A stretch of 64,000 nucleotides of DNA from Phocoena phocoena (taxonomy: Eukaryota > Chordata > Mammalia > Artiodactyla > Phocoenidae). The stretch lies in contig NC_089222.1 of the NCBI RefSeq assembly GCF_963924675.1, forward strand, positions 116,575,316 to 116,639,315. Reading direction: 5' to 3'. Position 1 is the stretch's first letter, and the number at the start of each line of letters is the position of its first letter. The position numbers were made by a program, and so were the translations under genes. The notes under the pieces are model-generated. The model worked only from the letters and a program-made list of their open reading frames with translations, made no database searches and had not been told where the DNA came from. Shown here in pieces: positions 47,633 to 59,809 of the stretch.

Positions 47633-47853
47633 GAGGTTTTTTTTTGTGTGTGTGTGGTACGCGGGCCTCTCACTGTTGTGGCCTCTCCCGTTGCGGAGCA
47701 CAGGCTCCGGACGCGCAGGCTCAGCGGCCATGGCTCACGGGCCCAGCCGCTCCGCGGCATGTGGGATCTTCCCGGACGGGGGCACGAACCCGTGTCCCCT
47801 GCATCGGCAGGCGGACTCTCAACCACTGCGCCACCAGGGAAGCCCGAGATTTT
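47633..47853 (-). mobile_element. CHR-type SINE, short form
   Basis: Near-consensus minus-strand copy whose antisense tail carries a GTGTGTGT stretch. The candidate duplication is weak: 'gaggtttt' at 47633 and 'gagatttt' at 47846. Confidence 0.93.
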
Positions 47854-47859
47854 GAAATC

Positions 47860-49880
47860 ACTGCTTTCTTTTCTTGTAATAGTCTACCTAATACCACTCT
47901 GAAAATATTTCTGACAAGTTCAATCTGATGATAAATTTCCTCAGATCATGAATAATTTGTTTAATTGAAGGGGAACATAAATTAAATTTATACTAATTCT
48001 GACCTTTAGAAAACACAGCAATACCAGATAAAGAACAGGTAACAATCTTTAAGGAGATAGAAAACACCTAAAAGATTCACTAACAACCAAGAGAAATTCA
48101 TCATTTTGCCTTTATTTTACTGACAGTTCTCAAACGGCAGATTTGTCCTCAAGTATTTGTATTAAACTAACATATTGTAATATATGTGGCAGGATATATT
48201 AACTCTGACAGTTGCTTCTTTAGTATTTAGAACATGAGCAATGCATTTTTTAGAAGTTAAAAAAAAATCCCATTTTATTTGAAATGTTGACATATTTTCT
48301 ATCCACCTGCTAAAGGTAAGAATCACTTTCAATGAATAACTAGTTGCCTGCTCTCCTAACCATTAAACCAGTGTCCTTCCAAAAGTGGCAAATATATAAT
48401 ATTTTAAAATCTTAATATGCTTTGTGACCTAGGATGTGATTTCTCCAAAAGTTAAATGCTTATAAAATGTCAATATACTCCATTAGCTCTAAATCACGTG
48501 TGCTGTAAAGCAGTATAAATCCACTCAGGGCTTCAATACTTTAGACTTCACATTACATATATTTTTCTACTCATATTATTCTGGTTAGAAATAAATCAGT
48601 TACAGTGATAGGCTGACATTGAGGATAGGCTAAAATATTACGCTCAAGACAAACAAGCTTTCTTAAATGTGGTCAAGGAGGTGAAGTGTTTGGGTATTGT
48701 TCTACCCCACACGGTTACGGTAACGTGGAAGATAAATGCAATTATCTTGACTGAAGGCTGAGGGAGAGCAAAAGGACAGCTTGCCAGCATGAATCTTCTC
48801 CTTAGAATGATATGCAATTGCTCTGAGTTCAGCTTTGTATTTTTCATCATGTCCATACCGTAACTAACAAAATTAACGGTCAGAGTTATTGTGCAGTTAC
48901 CTAGGCTTTTGACTGCATAACTGCATTTAGATACACAACTTTAGTTTTTTTTCTTCTTCTTTTCTGTTTTTTTTCTTTGCAATTGGTTGACTTCTGTTAG
49001 AATTTGCATCTAGTTGTTTATACAGTAGTTTCAAGAAGAACTTGGGTGGCATTAAATAACCAATGATTATAATAAAGATGGATAATATCTATATGCCAAA
49101 CTTCGGCAATTTTTTCTAGGTCATGTATAGGAAAGACGTTTCTTGAAGAATTACACATACATACGTTAATATATGCCAACGTACACAAATATTACAAGTT
49201 TGAATTTTCCATGGATTAACAACCTTAGAGATATGAACATGTAATAATATCATTGTGACTTAACAAATATATACACTCAAAAAAGGAGATAACATGAGCT
49301 CACATAGCACATCTTACACAGTCTTAGAATTTAGGAGTGGTCTGGAATTTCAGATAAAATAACACAGACTGCAATTTGCAAGGAGAATAACCAACTATGA
49401 GTAAAATTTACACATATATTAAAAGGATGAAGAAATTAACACACAGAGATTAGGTGTGTTCCTCAAGTTCAGAATTCATTGATGTGAAGGACAAACTCCC
49501 AAATAATCAGTCTATTGTCTGGCAATGTCACCTCACATGTCCAGAACAGGTGACATATCTGGAAACAGTATGTGGCTTCACATGTACCTAATTGCTAATG
49601 TTTCACTGGAGTATGTATCACAAGCTCTAAATGTATTTTGTGGGTAAAATGGAAACTCTTTAGCAAACATTTAAAACATATCATTTAAGTAGAATCTATT
49701 GCCTAAATAGCTGCTTTGCAAAAGTAACTACAATCTGAGTCATCAGTATTTACTCTCAACTTTCATTAATAAATAAAAGTTGCTATTAGAAATACAGCAT
49801 TCATGTAATAAAAATTCTAAAGAGTCCTGTTGAAATGCTGTATTTAAATGAGTTCAAAGAACATTTAAAATGTCATATAT
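47860..49880. other. unique AT-rich DNA
   Basis: Two kilobases with no confident repeat or exon. A pyrimidine run lies at 48947-48980. Confidence 0.5.
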
Positions 49881-49881
49881 A

Positions 49882-50121
49882 GAAGAGTTTGAATTTTTTT
49901 TTTTTTTTTTTTTTTTGCGGTACGCAGGCCTCTCACTGTTGTGGCCTCTCCCGTTGCGGAGCACAGGCTCTGGACGCACAGGCTCAGCGGCCATGGTTCA
50001 CGGGCCCAGCCGCTCCATGGCATGTGGGATCCTCCTGGACCGGGGCACGAACCCGAGTCCCCTGCATCGGCAGGCGGACTCTCAACCACTGCACCACCAG
50101 AGAAGCCCCGAAGAGTTTGAA
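49882..50121 (-). mobile_element. CHR-type SINE, short form
   Basis: Minus-strand copy with 22-T tail and the 12-bp duplication 'gaagagtttgaa' at 49882-49893 and 50110-50121. Confidence 0.95.
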
Positions 50122-50124
50122 ATT

Positions 50125-50920
50125 TTAAAAAATATTATTAACTAAGAAATATTTAGTAATAGATTAAAATGCAAAATTCGATTTTTAAACATCATTTGCA
50201 CAATTAGGTTTTATAAAACTGCAAAAGATTTCCAGATTTAAGTCACAAAAGCATCCTTATTTAAGATAAAAATATCAGCAAGTCTATTATGATCAGCTTG
50301 TCTAAAAATTTTTCTAAATAAAATTCTTAGTTTTCCCTTCATCCTTCCAGATTTTAGCAGAGTGGTTCTACATTGGTCAAATTAACTTTGTGTGATATAT
50401 ATATATATATCAGAAAGAAAAACCATTTTGTACAATTAGCTGTCAAATTGCTTGACAACTAAGCAAAATAAATGTGGGCACTACATGAGCAAAAAATTAA
50501 TGGTAAGAACTTGAGCATAAAGTTGCAACTCCAAACTATCTATTGCAGAGGTATGGAAAGGAGCGCAAGAGATGATGTCTGGTAAATTGATACTTGTATG
50601 TGAAAAAGGGTAAAGGCATGAATTCACACTCTATTCCATTGAGTGGGTGGAATGAAGTTTAATACGTACAGGTCTGAGGAGGGACCTCCATTCACCACAG
50701 TGATGTGCTTAAAGTCTCAAAAATGTCTACAAAGAGCTATTAGGTTTCCTTCTTCCCTTGTCTTATCTTCCTCTTGAAGTACCATGGAATGAATTGTAAC
50801 CATCACATATTGTGGGGAGGAAAATGCAGGTAATGTACAATCACAGGACAGCATATGCTCATTTTTACTGATATTTAAGGCAGTGCTCCTAGTTCTACCG
50901 AAGTTTTAATAATAAATGAA
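50125..50920. other. unique AT-rich DNA
   Basis: Nothing recognised except a (TA)n run at 50395-50411. Confidence 0.5.
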
Positions 50921-50923
50921 AAA

Positions 50924-51138
50924 GGGCTTCCCTGGTGGCGCAGTGGCTGAGAGTCCGCCTGCCAACGCAGGGGACGCGGGTTCGTGCCCCGGTCCGAGAA
51001 GATCCCACATGCCGCGGAGCGGCTGGGCCCGTGAGCCATGGCCGCTGAGCCTGTGCGTCCGGAGCCTGTGCTCCGCAATGGGAGAGGCCACAGCAGTGAG
51101 AGGCCTGCGTACCGCAAAAAATAAATAAATAAATAAAT
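50924..51138 (+). mobile_element. CHR-type SINE, short form
   Basis: Near-consensus plus-strand copy with an AAATAAATAAAT tail. The target-site duplication is masked by the repetitive tail ('aataaat' on both sides). Confidence 0.94.
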
Positions 51139-51139
51139 C

Positions 51140-51910
51140 TCCTATGGGTAAGTTTCTCTCAAACCTCATTATTTAATTAATCTTGAACTTTGTTTTTTTT
51201 AACAATACTTTTGCAAATAATGACAACACACTAATATCGGAGTAAATATAGCAAATTAGATCTCAAATTATTTCTCTCTATATAGCTAATCAAAAATTGA
51301 ATTAAAACTATCCAAAATAGCATTGCTTTTTAAGAAATAAGGAGTGGATTTTGTTCCCACCTCCATCCTTCACATTCTTTATTGCTAGTCCTCTTTCTTT
51401 TTTCTCTTTTTCTGCTTCCGCTTTCTCCCTCCATATACTAATCATTATGTCCATGACTTACTATGTATGCAGTGTGTACCAAGGCTTTTCATATTGCATA
51501 GCAAATTTCACAACACAGATACAGTGTGATGCCCAAGAATGCCATAACCAAGAAAGAGAAAAGATTTGTTTTGTCATCAAAAGTAAATTTTCTCTAAGCA
51601 AAAGAAAGATTAATTCTTCTTATCTAATAAATCTCCTTATCTTCAGCTGCAGCCCATTTATTTTACCCCTTCTATGGACCTAGAAATTGGGTTCAAAATT
51701 ATTCCAAAAATCTTTACATGTTGTAACAACAGGGAAGAGTTCTTTAATGTTTTCTGATATATGCAGAAAATTTTACTCTATTTCACTCAAGATTCTGCCA
51801 TCTGTTACTGAGAATCTGTGGTGGGCCAAGAGGGGTTTGATTAGGGAAAATGTCAGGTATTGACCATACTTTCATGTTAACATCCTGAAAAAAACAAACG
51901 TTTAAAAATG
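51140..51910. other. unique DNA
   Basis: The 110-residue plus-strand frame at 51351-51683 is pyrimidine-rich at its start, with no domain or splice support. No repeat recognised. Confidence 0.45.
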
Positions 51911-51914
51911 AAAG

Positions 51915-52072
51915 ATTCAAAAGGACATGGAGGGACCTTAAATGCATACTATTATGTGAAAGAAGCCAGTCTGAAAAGGCTCCATACTGTGTGATTCCAA
52001 CCATTACATTCTGGAAAAGGCAAAACTATAGGTACAGTAAAAAGATCAGTGGTTACCAGGGGTTGGGGGTCA
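51915..52072 (+). repeat. old LINE-1 3' UTR fragment
   Basis: 'gtgaaagaagccagtctgaa', 'aaggctccatactgtgtgat' and 'aagatcagtggttaccaggg' match the 3' UTR of old L1M elements in sense orientation. Confidence 0.8.
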
Positions 52073-52079
52073 GGCCTCT

Positions 52080-52860
52080 AAACTCAAAGAAATTCTGGCT
52101 TAAAATAATTTAAACAATGCCACAGACCAGAGTTCTCTGTTAAATATTATGTCTCTCATTGCACTTTTCACAGATCAAGAATTAATTATTTAACTAAATA
52201 CTTTAAAGTATATCATTGAAACAAAATAGGAGCTACATTTTGAATTGGACCGTCATAGTGTTCTTCAAAAGCAAAATTAATAATGCCTGAAATGCAATGG
52301 TTTCCACAAGGTATCTCGAGACAAGTGGCATTGTTGGGATGAGAAACTTGACTATGCAGAGCAGAAACTGCTATTTATCTACCGCTCTCCATTCTATCAT
52401 TTTTCCACTGACAGCATCTTAGCTAAGCATTTCATCCCCACCCCACTCCAAAAAAAGACTGCATTTCCCCACTTCCCTTACTAGGGCGGTTATATGAATG
52501 TCTTACAGGAAATGAATGAAAACGTGCAGATGTGCAGAATTTCTGCATGAAACCATCACCTTCGCATGTTAATCCTGAACTATCATGGACCATTTTGGAC
52601 CAGGTCCAGGAGTGTAACATTCCATGTCATTGTTTACCAGTAACACAGAAGGAGCCTGAACCCATGACGGCTTTCAGGATACAGCTAATTATTCGTTCAA
52701 ACTCTTTAACGAAAGGTATAAATATCTATCTTATTTTCAGCTACTGCTTTCAGTGTCTGTTACACGCAACCAAGGAATTTCCTACCTACCTAACAATATG
52801 AATACATCCTACTCAATCTAGGTATGCAATGTTAAGTATTCAAGAGGAAAATATTAAGCA
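52080..52860. other. unassigned DNA
   Basis: No confident repeat or exon. Short frames near 52432-52801 on both strands lack support. Confidence 0.4.
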
Positions 52861-52864
52861 TAGT

Positions 52865-53060
52865 GTCCCCATAAAATGGAGTATTACGTGGCCATTACAA
52901 ACTATATCTTGGAAGATGAGAACGCCTCGTTATAATTTAAATAAAAACATAATTTATTTAATTTTATAATGTGATTTCAAATGTAAAAATGCACAGGAAA
53001 AAAAAGTATGGAAGGAACGTGTGCAAACTATCAATTACATATTTTTACATTTGAAAGTTT
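52865..53060 (+). repeat. old LINE-1 3' end fragment
   Basis: 'ccataaaatggagtattacg', 'tggccattacaaactatat' and 'aagtatggaaggaacgtgtg' fit the sense 3' end of an old L1. Confidence 0.6.
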
Positions 53061-53945
53061 TAGAGTAAATATGCCAAATAAACCCCAATAAATAAGGAGC
53101 AGGAATTATTTTCATAATAGGAAAAATTAACCTTTTAAAAATTATATTATGCCTTTTCCCTCAGGTGTCTCTCACCTTTATTATGTCATTAATTTTCCGA
53201 ATATTGCCACAAGATTAAAGTCTACTTCTCTCTCTTTAGAGGCAGCAAAAAGAGCTTCTACATGCGATACTCAGGCATTCAGTTTAGGTCAACAATTCTA
53301 CAGTTACCAGAAATACCTACACTAAGATGTCAACTGATCATTTCCCCTCGTTCTTCAATTTTTCTCCATTGGTTAGAGGCTGATACACTCTTCCTGTAAC
53401 GCTGATGTAACTCTTACTCCCACTTCCCTTTGTGTCTCTCAAAATAACCAGGCTGCTTATAGATCATTAGCATAGGCTCTTACACTTTCCTCTCAGTGCC
53501 CTAACACTTAGCGTCTTCCTCAACTTGAGTTGCCTTTTTCCTACTTGGGTGCTTGGTTCAAAAGCTTCCGCCCCTGTGAAACCTAAGGAGATTTTTCTAA
53601 ACAGACTTCCAGGCATTCATTTACTGCATAATACACATCTACCACCATCTATTCCAAACATTTCAGAGGGCTGGTATTCAATGATAAATAAAAGAGATCA
53701 GACCCTTTCTTTCTCATAGTTAAATACAAAAGTGAAAACAAAAACAATTTTGAATAAACAAGATGACTGAATAAAATAGAGTTTTTAGACCAAAAACCTG
53801 AGGATGTGGGTGATGGGAGTAGGCTTCTTTAGATCGGGTGCTTAGTGGAGAGGGATTCCTCTTTGAGAAGATAAGATTTGGGCTGAAAATTGAATAAAAC
53901 TGAAAATTGAATAAACAAAGAAGCTATTCTGGTTATATGCTTTCT
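53061..53945. other. unassigned DNA
   Basis: No confident repeat. A 17-bp tandem duplication (units 53883-53899 and 53900-53916, 'ctgaaaattgaataaaa' type) is the only structure seen. Confidence 0.45.
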
Positions 53946-53949
53946 CTTA

Positions 53950-54090
53950 TAAACAACTCATTATAGCAACTATTGAACTGGACTTAAAGATTCTCAAGAT
54001 CAGTGGCCAGGTCTTTTCATTATTATATTCCCAACAACTAGAGCAATATTTGCTCTATACGAGGTAATCAGTGAAGTTTATTGAGTACCT
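53950..54090 (+). repeat. LINE-2 3' fragment, plus orientation
   Basis: 'ggccaggtcttttcattatt', 'atattcccaacaactagagc' and 'gaggtaatcagtgaagttta' fit a decayed L2 tail. Confidence 0.5.
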
Positions 54091-54229
54091 CACACACGAC
54101 TAAGTATTTTTTCTTACTCTACTGAAAGCTAGACAAACAGAAGAACTCAAGGAATTTTTTTCTGCTCATCTACTCAGCAAAGAATCATGACTTACACAGG
54201 AACACATCTGCAGAAAAGAGAGTTAAAAC

Positions 54230-54430
54230 CCACTGAACAGAGAATATGTGCTACATACCGCTGCTGGCATTTTATATACGGTATCTCAACGACCACGACC
54301 ACCTTCTCAGGCAGGTAGCATGGTTCCCATTTTATAAACTTTGCAACACCGATTCCAGAGAGATCATAAAAGCTATCCAAGGTCACAGGGCTGTTACGTG
54401 GTAATGCCAGGATTTTAAATACGACTTCTT
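54230..54430 (-). repeat. MIR SINE, antisense
   Basis: 'ggttcccattttataaactt', 'ccaaggtcacagggctgtta' and 'gccaggattttaaatacgac' fit a reversed MIR. Confidence 0.7.
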
Positions 54431-54454
54431 ACTCTAAACACCAACTCTAATATA

Positions 54455-54640
54455 CTACTGGTTTTAAAAGTGTGGCCCCAGAACCAACAGCATCAGTATC
54501 AACTGTAAATATGTTATTAAAGCAAACTCGTGGATCTCACATCAGACCTACTGAATCAGAAACTCTGGGGGTGGGACCCAGCAGTCGGTTTTACCAAGCC
54601 CTCCAAATGATCTGAATGTGCACTGAAGTTGGAAAACCGT
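54455..54640 (+). repeat. MER5A (hAT-Charlie) DNA transposon
   Basis: Nearly full-length non-autonomous hAT element: 'gtgtggccccagaaccaaca', 'gcatcagtatcaactgtaaa', 'acctactgaatcagaaactc', 'tgggggtgggacccagcag' and a terminal inverted end 'gaagttggaaaaccg'. Old and immobile. Confidence 0.88.
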
Positions 54641-54644
54641 TTCA

Positions 54645-57035
54645 CTCTATAACAACAGCAACAAAAAAACCCGCAGAATTTCCTACTCTGCTCAGAACTT
54701 TCTTCTATTGCATAACTTATTTTGATATCCAATGTAAAGTTTTACTATGCTCATCACAAAAAGATCATCTGGAATGCATTAAGTGTATTTTCAAGGAAAA
54801 AATCTATTTTTATATGGGCATAAAGAGGTGGAAAGTACTAAATTATGCTCCTTGGCTAAGGTAAAGATTTTCTCCTGTCTCCATTCAAAGACTGAATTAA
54901 TGTGAAGCAGTTTCAAAAATTTGTCAATAGTGTTTACCCATCAAGATTATACTGTCTATGAGAAAAAAAAGATGCGGATGGTATTTCTTAAGGTCTGAAC
55001 AAGATATAAATCCCAGGAGGCTGAACAGAAATGTGATTAAATGGAATTTAGCAGTATTAAAAATATGAGGGCAAACACATTTGAAATTTTTGATAATGTC
55101 TCCCTCAAAATTTTGTATTATTAATCAAACAAAAATTTTAGAGCAATTTGTACTGATTTTAAAAAATGCTGTTTTGTTCAGAAAGAAATGAACAGATGTG
55201 GAATGGTCTTAAATTCTGGATCATAAAACACCTTGCTTTATATGTACAATCTGTAGAAAATATAAAGCAAACCTGCATTAAACAGTATTATCACAGGCTC
55301 TTTCCCTGCCTGAAACCATGAGTCTCGTTTCATGTGACCTTAGGCAAGGGACAAAGGAGTCATTCATCTCAAAATTTCTTCATGCATGAAACACAAAGAT
55401 GACTTCTAGTTTTGTCTTTCACATTAGAAATTAATGAATCAAAATATCACATCTGTGCTTCCTATTTTTATTTTTGTAGTAATTAAGATAGTCTCAAGAG
55501 TTTTCTTAGTCCAGGTAATGTATTAATGACAGAAAATATTCTATCCATTTAAATAGCCTAGGTATTATTTAAATAGAACAAAAATATAGGATGTTAGTGT
55601 TTCCATAGATGTGGGATTGTAGAAGGGACTTTGATGTGGGATGATTGATGCAGAGATGCCTGGATATCAATAAACATTGATCATGGGCTGAAAACGTCAA
55701 ATCATGGCGTTAAAACCAAGCGACAAAGAATCTTGAGCCATAAGGAAATAAGAACCAGATAGGTTGAAAGACTTCAAGGAAGAAAATGAAATGGGATCAA
55801 GGTTAGACTTAGCAGCAATGAAGGAAGGTAATATATAAAAAACAGAAGCTTGTAGTTGAAAGACAAGTTTCAGAGTCAAAGCTGCTCGAGTGGCTATACG
55901 TGAAAAATAAGTTTTCCTCAAAGCTAGAAGCAAGGTACCTCATGTGATTTTCACAAATGATAAATATTTTTAAATTGCCCTGTATTTTAATTATTTTCTC
56001 AAGAATGTGTACTATAAATGTACAACTTGTATGTTTAGAAACAGAAAAAAAAAGTTACAAAACCACTTTTACCTTTATTCTTCAAGATAACTTGCTTAGT
56101 ATTTACTTTATGACTGAATTCTTGGTACGTTACCACCCACGGGCTCAAAACACTCAAAAATCTATATCTTACTTATTCCATTTAAAGTGGTGGAAAGGTG
56201 CAAAATGATAAATCCTACTGAAGGCAACTGTAAACAATATTTGATTCGTATACACTGAAACTTGTTATAAGTAACAAATGATTTAGATAGAGCACATTTA
56301 ACACTGTCGAGCAATGAACATTTATTATGGGAATATCACAGCAGATGAGGCTGTGGTAGATAGTAAACCATCAATCAGATGTGATCTCACAACAAATTGT
56401 ACCTCATCAACTGCTTTAATATGTCATGAAGCTTCCAAACAGACATCGCTGAACCATTTGTTAAGCCCAAACTACTTTTTCACTGACAAAGCTAAAGACA
56501 TTTGGTATTTTCATTTATATGTAATATCAAAATGAATCGATGGGATCTAGTCAAGTAAAATAGAATTTCTATAAGGATGGGCCATTGAAATTCAGACCTT
56601 AGCTCCTCTATACAAATTACCTTAATGATGGTCTTTTATTCTAGTTTTTACAAATGTTGTAAGAATGAGGATTATATTTAGATTCTGAAACTCTAAAAAA
56701 GTCAACATTATTATTATATTATTTACAAAAATATGTTTTTTGCTTAAGTACATTGGAAGGAAAATGTCCTTTGCACTTATATTCCTGTTATAAACCTAAG
56801 TGTTAAGACATTCCCAAATAACACTGCAAGAAGAGCAAAAATAAAAATAGTGTAGTTGAATGCTCATATACTCATACAGGCATGATAATCACACCATCAA
56901 GAAATGCTTCTTTGTGGTACAAAAAGAACTTATTGCAAAAGATCGCAGTAAAGCTTACCTTTCTGATATTAAAGAATCGCCTTTATTCCTTTTGTCACGT
57001 TGATTACTTATGAACTTTGTTTACCTCTGCAATTA
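54645..57035. other. unique AT-rich DNA
   Basis: About 2.4 kb without an exon. A weak MIR-like patch ('gtgaccttaggcaagggaca') lies near 55335-55420. Frames at 54616-54864, 55957-56208 and 56314-56535 have no domain. Confidence 0.45.
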
Positions 57036-57039
57036 ATTG

Positions 57040-57200
57040 GGTTTATTTCTCTCTCTCCTGCAAATATATTGATACATAGTTCTGTTTTATTTTGTGTTCT
57101 TCCTTAGACTGTAAGGTGCTTGAAGGTATAGAGAATCTACCTCATTTAGTTTCCGCTCCACAGGGCCCCTCTCAGTTGAATGTACGTTTCTTGTATGTGT
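57040..57200 (+). repeat. LINE-2 3' fragment, weak
   Basis: 'ccttagactgtaaggtgctt' and 'gaaggtatagagaatctacc' fit the L2 tail. Weak beyond this. Confidence 0.45.
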
Positions 57201-57204
57201 TCTA

Positions 57205-57640
57205 CTGCTTTATAATCATCTCCCAAACGTGGGCTTTAAAAAACCTACATAGATATAAGAAAATGATACTAATATTTATTTGAAAGAATTGTGTTTTCAC
57301 ATTTTAGTATTCAGATAAATGTCTTGGAGGTATATTAGGTATTTTGCATGATAAACTGGATACCTGAAAGCCAGATTCTCTTGCTGGCTAGGCCTCTGAA
57401 AATGTTCCGGTGTAGCCACAAGGAAGACTGAGTTACAAGATGTCTTAAAGAAATGTACTGCTGCTCCTGAGAAAGTAAATCAAAGGGACTTTGCAGAGGA
57501 TTTGGAAAAAAGGGCTCCAGAGTGGATTTATTTTTTGCTCCAACTAGAAATAAGTGTTTAACGTGAGGAAAATTGCCTTTAAAGTTTCTATTAATTTTTA
57601 GACGACAGTCTACCATGAACCCCATTGCTTGCAAGTTCCT
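57205..57640. other. unique DNA
   Basis: The minus-strand 108-residue frame at 57335-57661 has no recognised domain and no clear splice frame. Confidence 0.4.
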
Positions 57641-57644
57641 GCTG

Positions 57645-58095
57645 AGTATGCCAAACCACAAAGCAAGGCTGCCCCCTTGACTCTGAGCTGTTCCTGCACC
57701 AGGTCATGTAGGCAACTAAGGAGACCAAGAAGACTACCTTTGCACTACTTATTCCCCCTGGTAGGGAAATGGCATGTTTTCTGTTTTCTATAAAAGATGC
57801 TGAGGCCCTGGCCCTGGGTTCCTTTGCAACAGCACCGTCTTGCCCTGTTGTGTCACCCTGTGGGACTTGAGGGCAGGGGAAATGGAGCTGTCACACCGAT
57901 GCTCTTGCTGTTCCCGTACTGTGCTGTGAGCGTAAGTTTGTTCACTGGTTTGCTCTGACTCACTGAGTCTTCCTGTCTACTTTTGGGGACTACGAATTCT
58001 GGCAAGCCAACCTGCTTGCTGGCGTAGTCATTTCTTTTAGAGTCTTGTTACTCGTCACCATTCTTTGTGAGGTTGGGGATCTCCCGTGACGACTA
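57645..58095 (+). other. GC-richer block with TATA-like site, possible LTR
   Basis: Stands out from the AT-rich surroundings. Contains 'ttttctataaaagatgctga' followed by 'ggccctggccctgggttcct', then pyrimidine-rich and 'gtgag'-type text. The layout (TATA box followed by GC-rich leader) fits an old LTR or a promoter. No family recognised and no gene body follows. Confidence 0.3.
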
Positions 58096-58099
58096 ATGC

Positions 58100-58825
58100 C
58101 ATATCTTATAAAAATTAAATACTAATTTAGAGAAATTTTCTCAAAGAGAATTTTGAAAAATATATAATGCTAAGTGTTATCAAATTTTCCAGTCACTACA
58201 ATGAATACTTCTGGAAATGATTTAACAGCATATTCAACGAGCTTCATCTCAGTTTTTCTTTCTCTACATATACTCTTTAATTTACTGTGTTGCTTAAATC
58301 ATGACATGTGAGTTGTGGTCATTAATGAGCAATAAAGTGAAACTATTACCTCAAAAAAAAGTTAACCTAAAATATTTACATTTATACAGCTAGATTTTAT
58401 CATGGGATCTAACCATCATCATTCAACTGGAATATATAAAAAATTCTTATTAAATACTGGTATGTAGAATCAAAAAATGATTTTTAAATGAAGTTCTACT
58501 TCTTGTGATATTTGAACTGTGACACTGCTGACCACCATTCTTAAATTTGAAAACATGTTTTCTTCCTGTAATTAAATAAAAAGAAAATTGATTAAAGTAG
58601 TGCTTCAAATATTAAATTAGAAAGAAATTCATAAAATGTAAGCTATGCATAGCTAATAAACAAATATATGTGTGTATATATATTCAAGTATGCTACTAAT
58701 AAAATAAATTTAAATAAGGGAATACCATATTTGTGTATCAAATTTAAAAAAATAAATGATAATTTTCTATACTTTTAAAAGTACATTCCATTAGGCTGAA
58801 TGCAGTTTGGGTCAACATGTAAATT
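58100..58825. other. unique AT-rich DNA
   Basis: Nothing recognised. Confidence 0.5.
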
Positions 58826-58829
58826 TATA

Positions 58830-59400
58830 CTCCTTTATGCAATGCTTTTTGGCATTTTGAGTCAAGAGCCTTAAAATGATCATACCTTTTGAGGTAATAA
58901 TTTCACTTCTAGAAACCGTCAAGGGAACAGTCAGATATGTGCTCTAAGATACGTACAGCAGAATAATAGTGCAAAATTGGACATAAAACAAAGTTAAGTA
59001 AAAGAAAAATAAAAATTTCACTGTAAGAAAACAATAATTTTGTATACATATACTCTAAATTATATATATGTGCATTATATAATGTAATATACGTATTTAC
59101 TAGTATGTGTGTGTATGGTGTATGGATGCCCATATACAGCTTTTATATATTTTTCTTGGTGTTCATATACTTTTTTCTTGGTGTTCACATGCATAAATGG
59201 GCAGTTTTAAATATGGGAAATATGGAAAATAAATATATGGGGAAAATACTAGATGGGGTTGAAGTGATTATCCTTAGGGGGTAGGATAAGGTGACTATTC
59301 TTTGGGGGAGGGGTTATGGCAAGTTGGGGTTCTCTAAGTTTTTTCACCTATTTCCAGCATTTCTATATTGACCATGAGCTATTGTTTAAATGAAAAATAA
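58830..59400 (+). repeat. old LINE-1 3' end, sense
   Basis: The end shows 'gaagtgattatccttagggg', 'cctatttccagcatttctat' and 'attgaccatgagctattgtt', the diverged 3' UTR of an old L1. The AT-rich middle at 59040-59160 has expanded TA/TG text. Confidence 0.6.
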
Positions 59401-59617
59401 ATTGATCTGAGCCTTTAAGGTTACTTAGGATCTATCATCTGCTAACATGCTATGATAATTACTAAAATTTGTAAACAACTCCTATTTGCCAGACCAGGGG
59501 TCTCCAAAACATGCAGAATAAAACAATCAGGGTCACCAAAATTTCAGTACTAAAATATTTTTCCATGTTTTCCAACATGCTTTGTTCTTGTTACCTAATG
59601 TTCCTGAAATTATCTTT

Positions 59618-59805
59618 AAAGCCACAAGGTTCAGGGACTTCCCTAGCGGTCCAGTGGTTAAGACTCCACGCTCCCAATGCAGGGGGCCCGGGTTCAATCC
59701 CTGGTCAGGGAACTAGATCCGGCATGCCACAACTAAAGATCCTGCGTGGCACAAGGAAGACCCGGTGCAGCCAAATAAAGAAAAAAAAAAAAGACACAAG
59801 GTTCA
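59618..59805 (+). mobile_element. older tRNA-derived SINE, ~150 bp form
   Basis: Plus-strand copy with 'gggttcaatccctggtcagg' B-box region, ending 'cccggtgcagccaaataaag' and an A tail. The 16-bp duplication 'aaagMcacaaggttca' (one mismatch) is at 59618-59633 and 59790-59805. Confidence 0.95.
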
Positions 59806-59809
59806 TTTC

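Noticed and set aside
56314..56535. 73-residue plus-strand frame in AT-rich DNA
   Set aside because: No recognisable family and no acceptor or donor framing it. Treated as chance.
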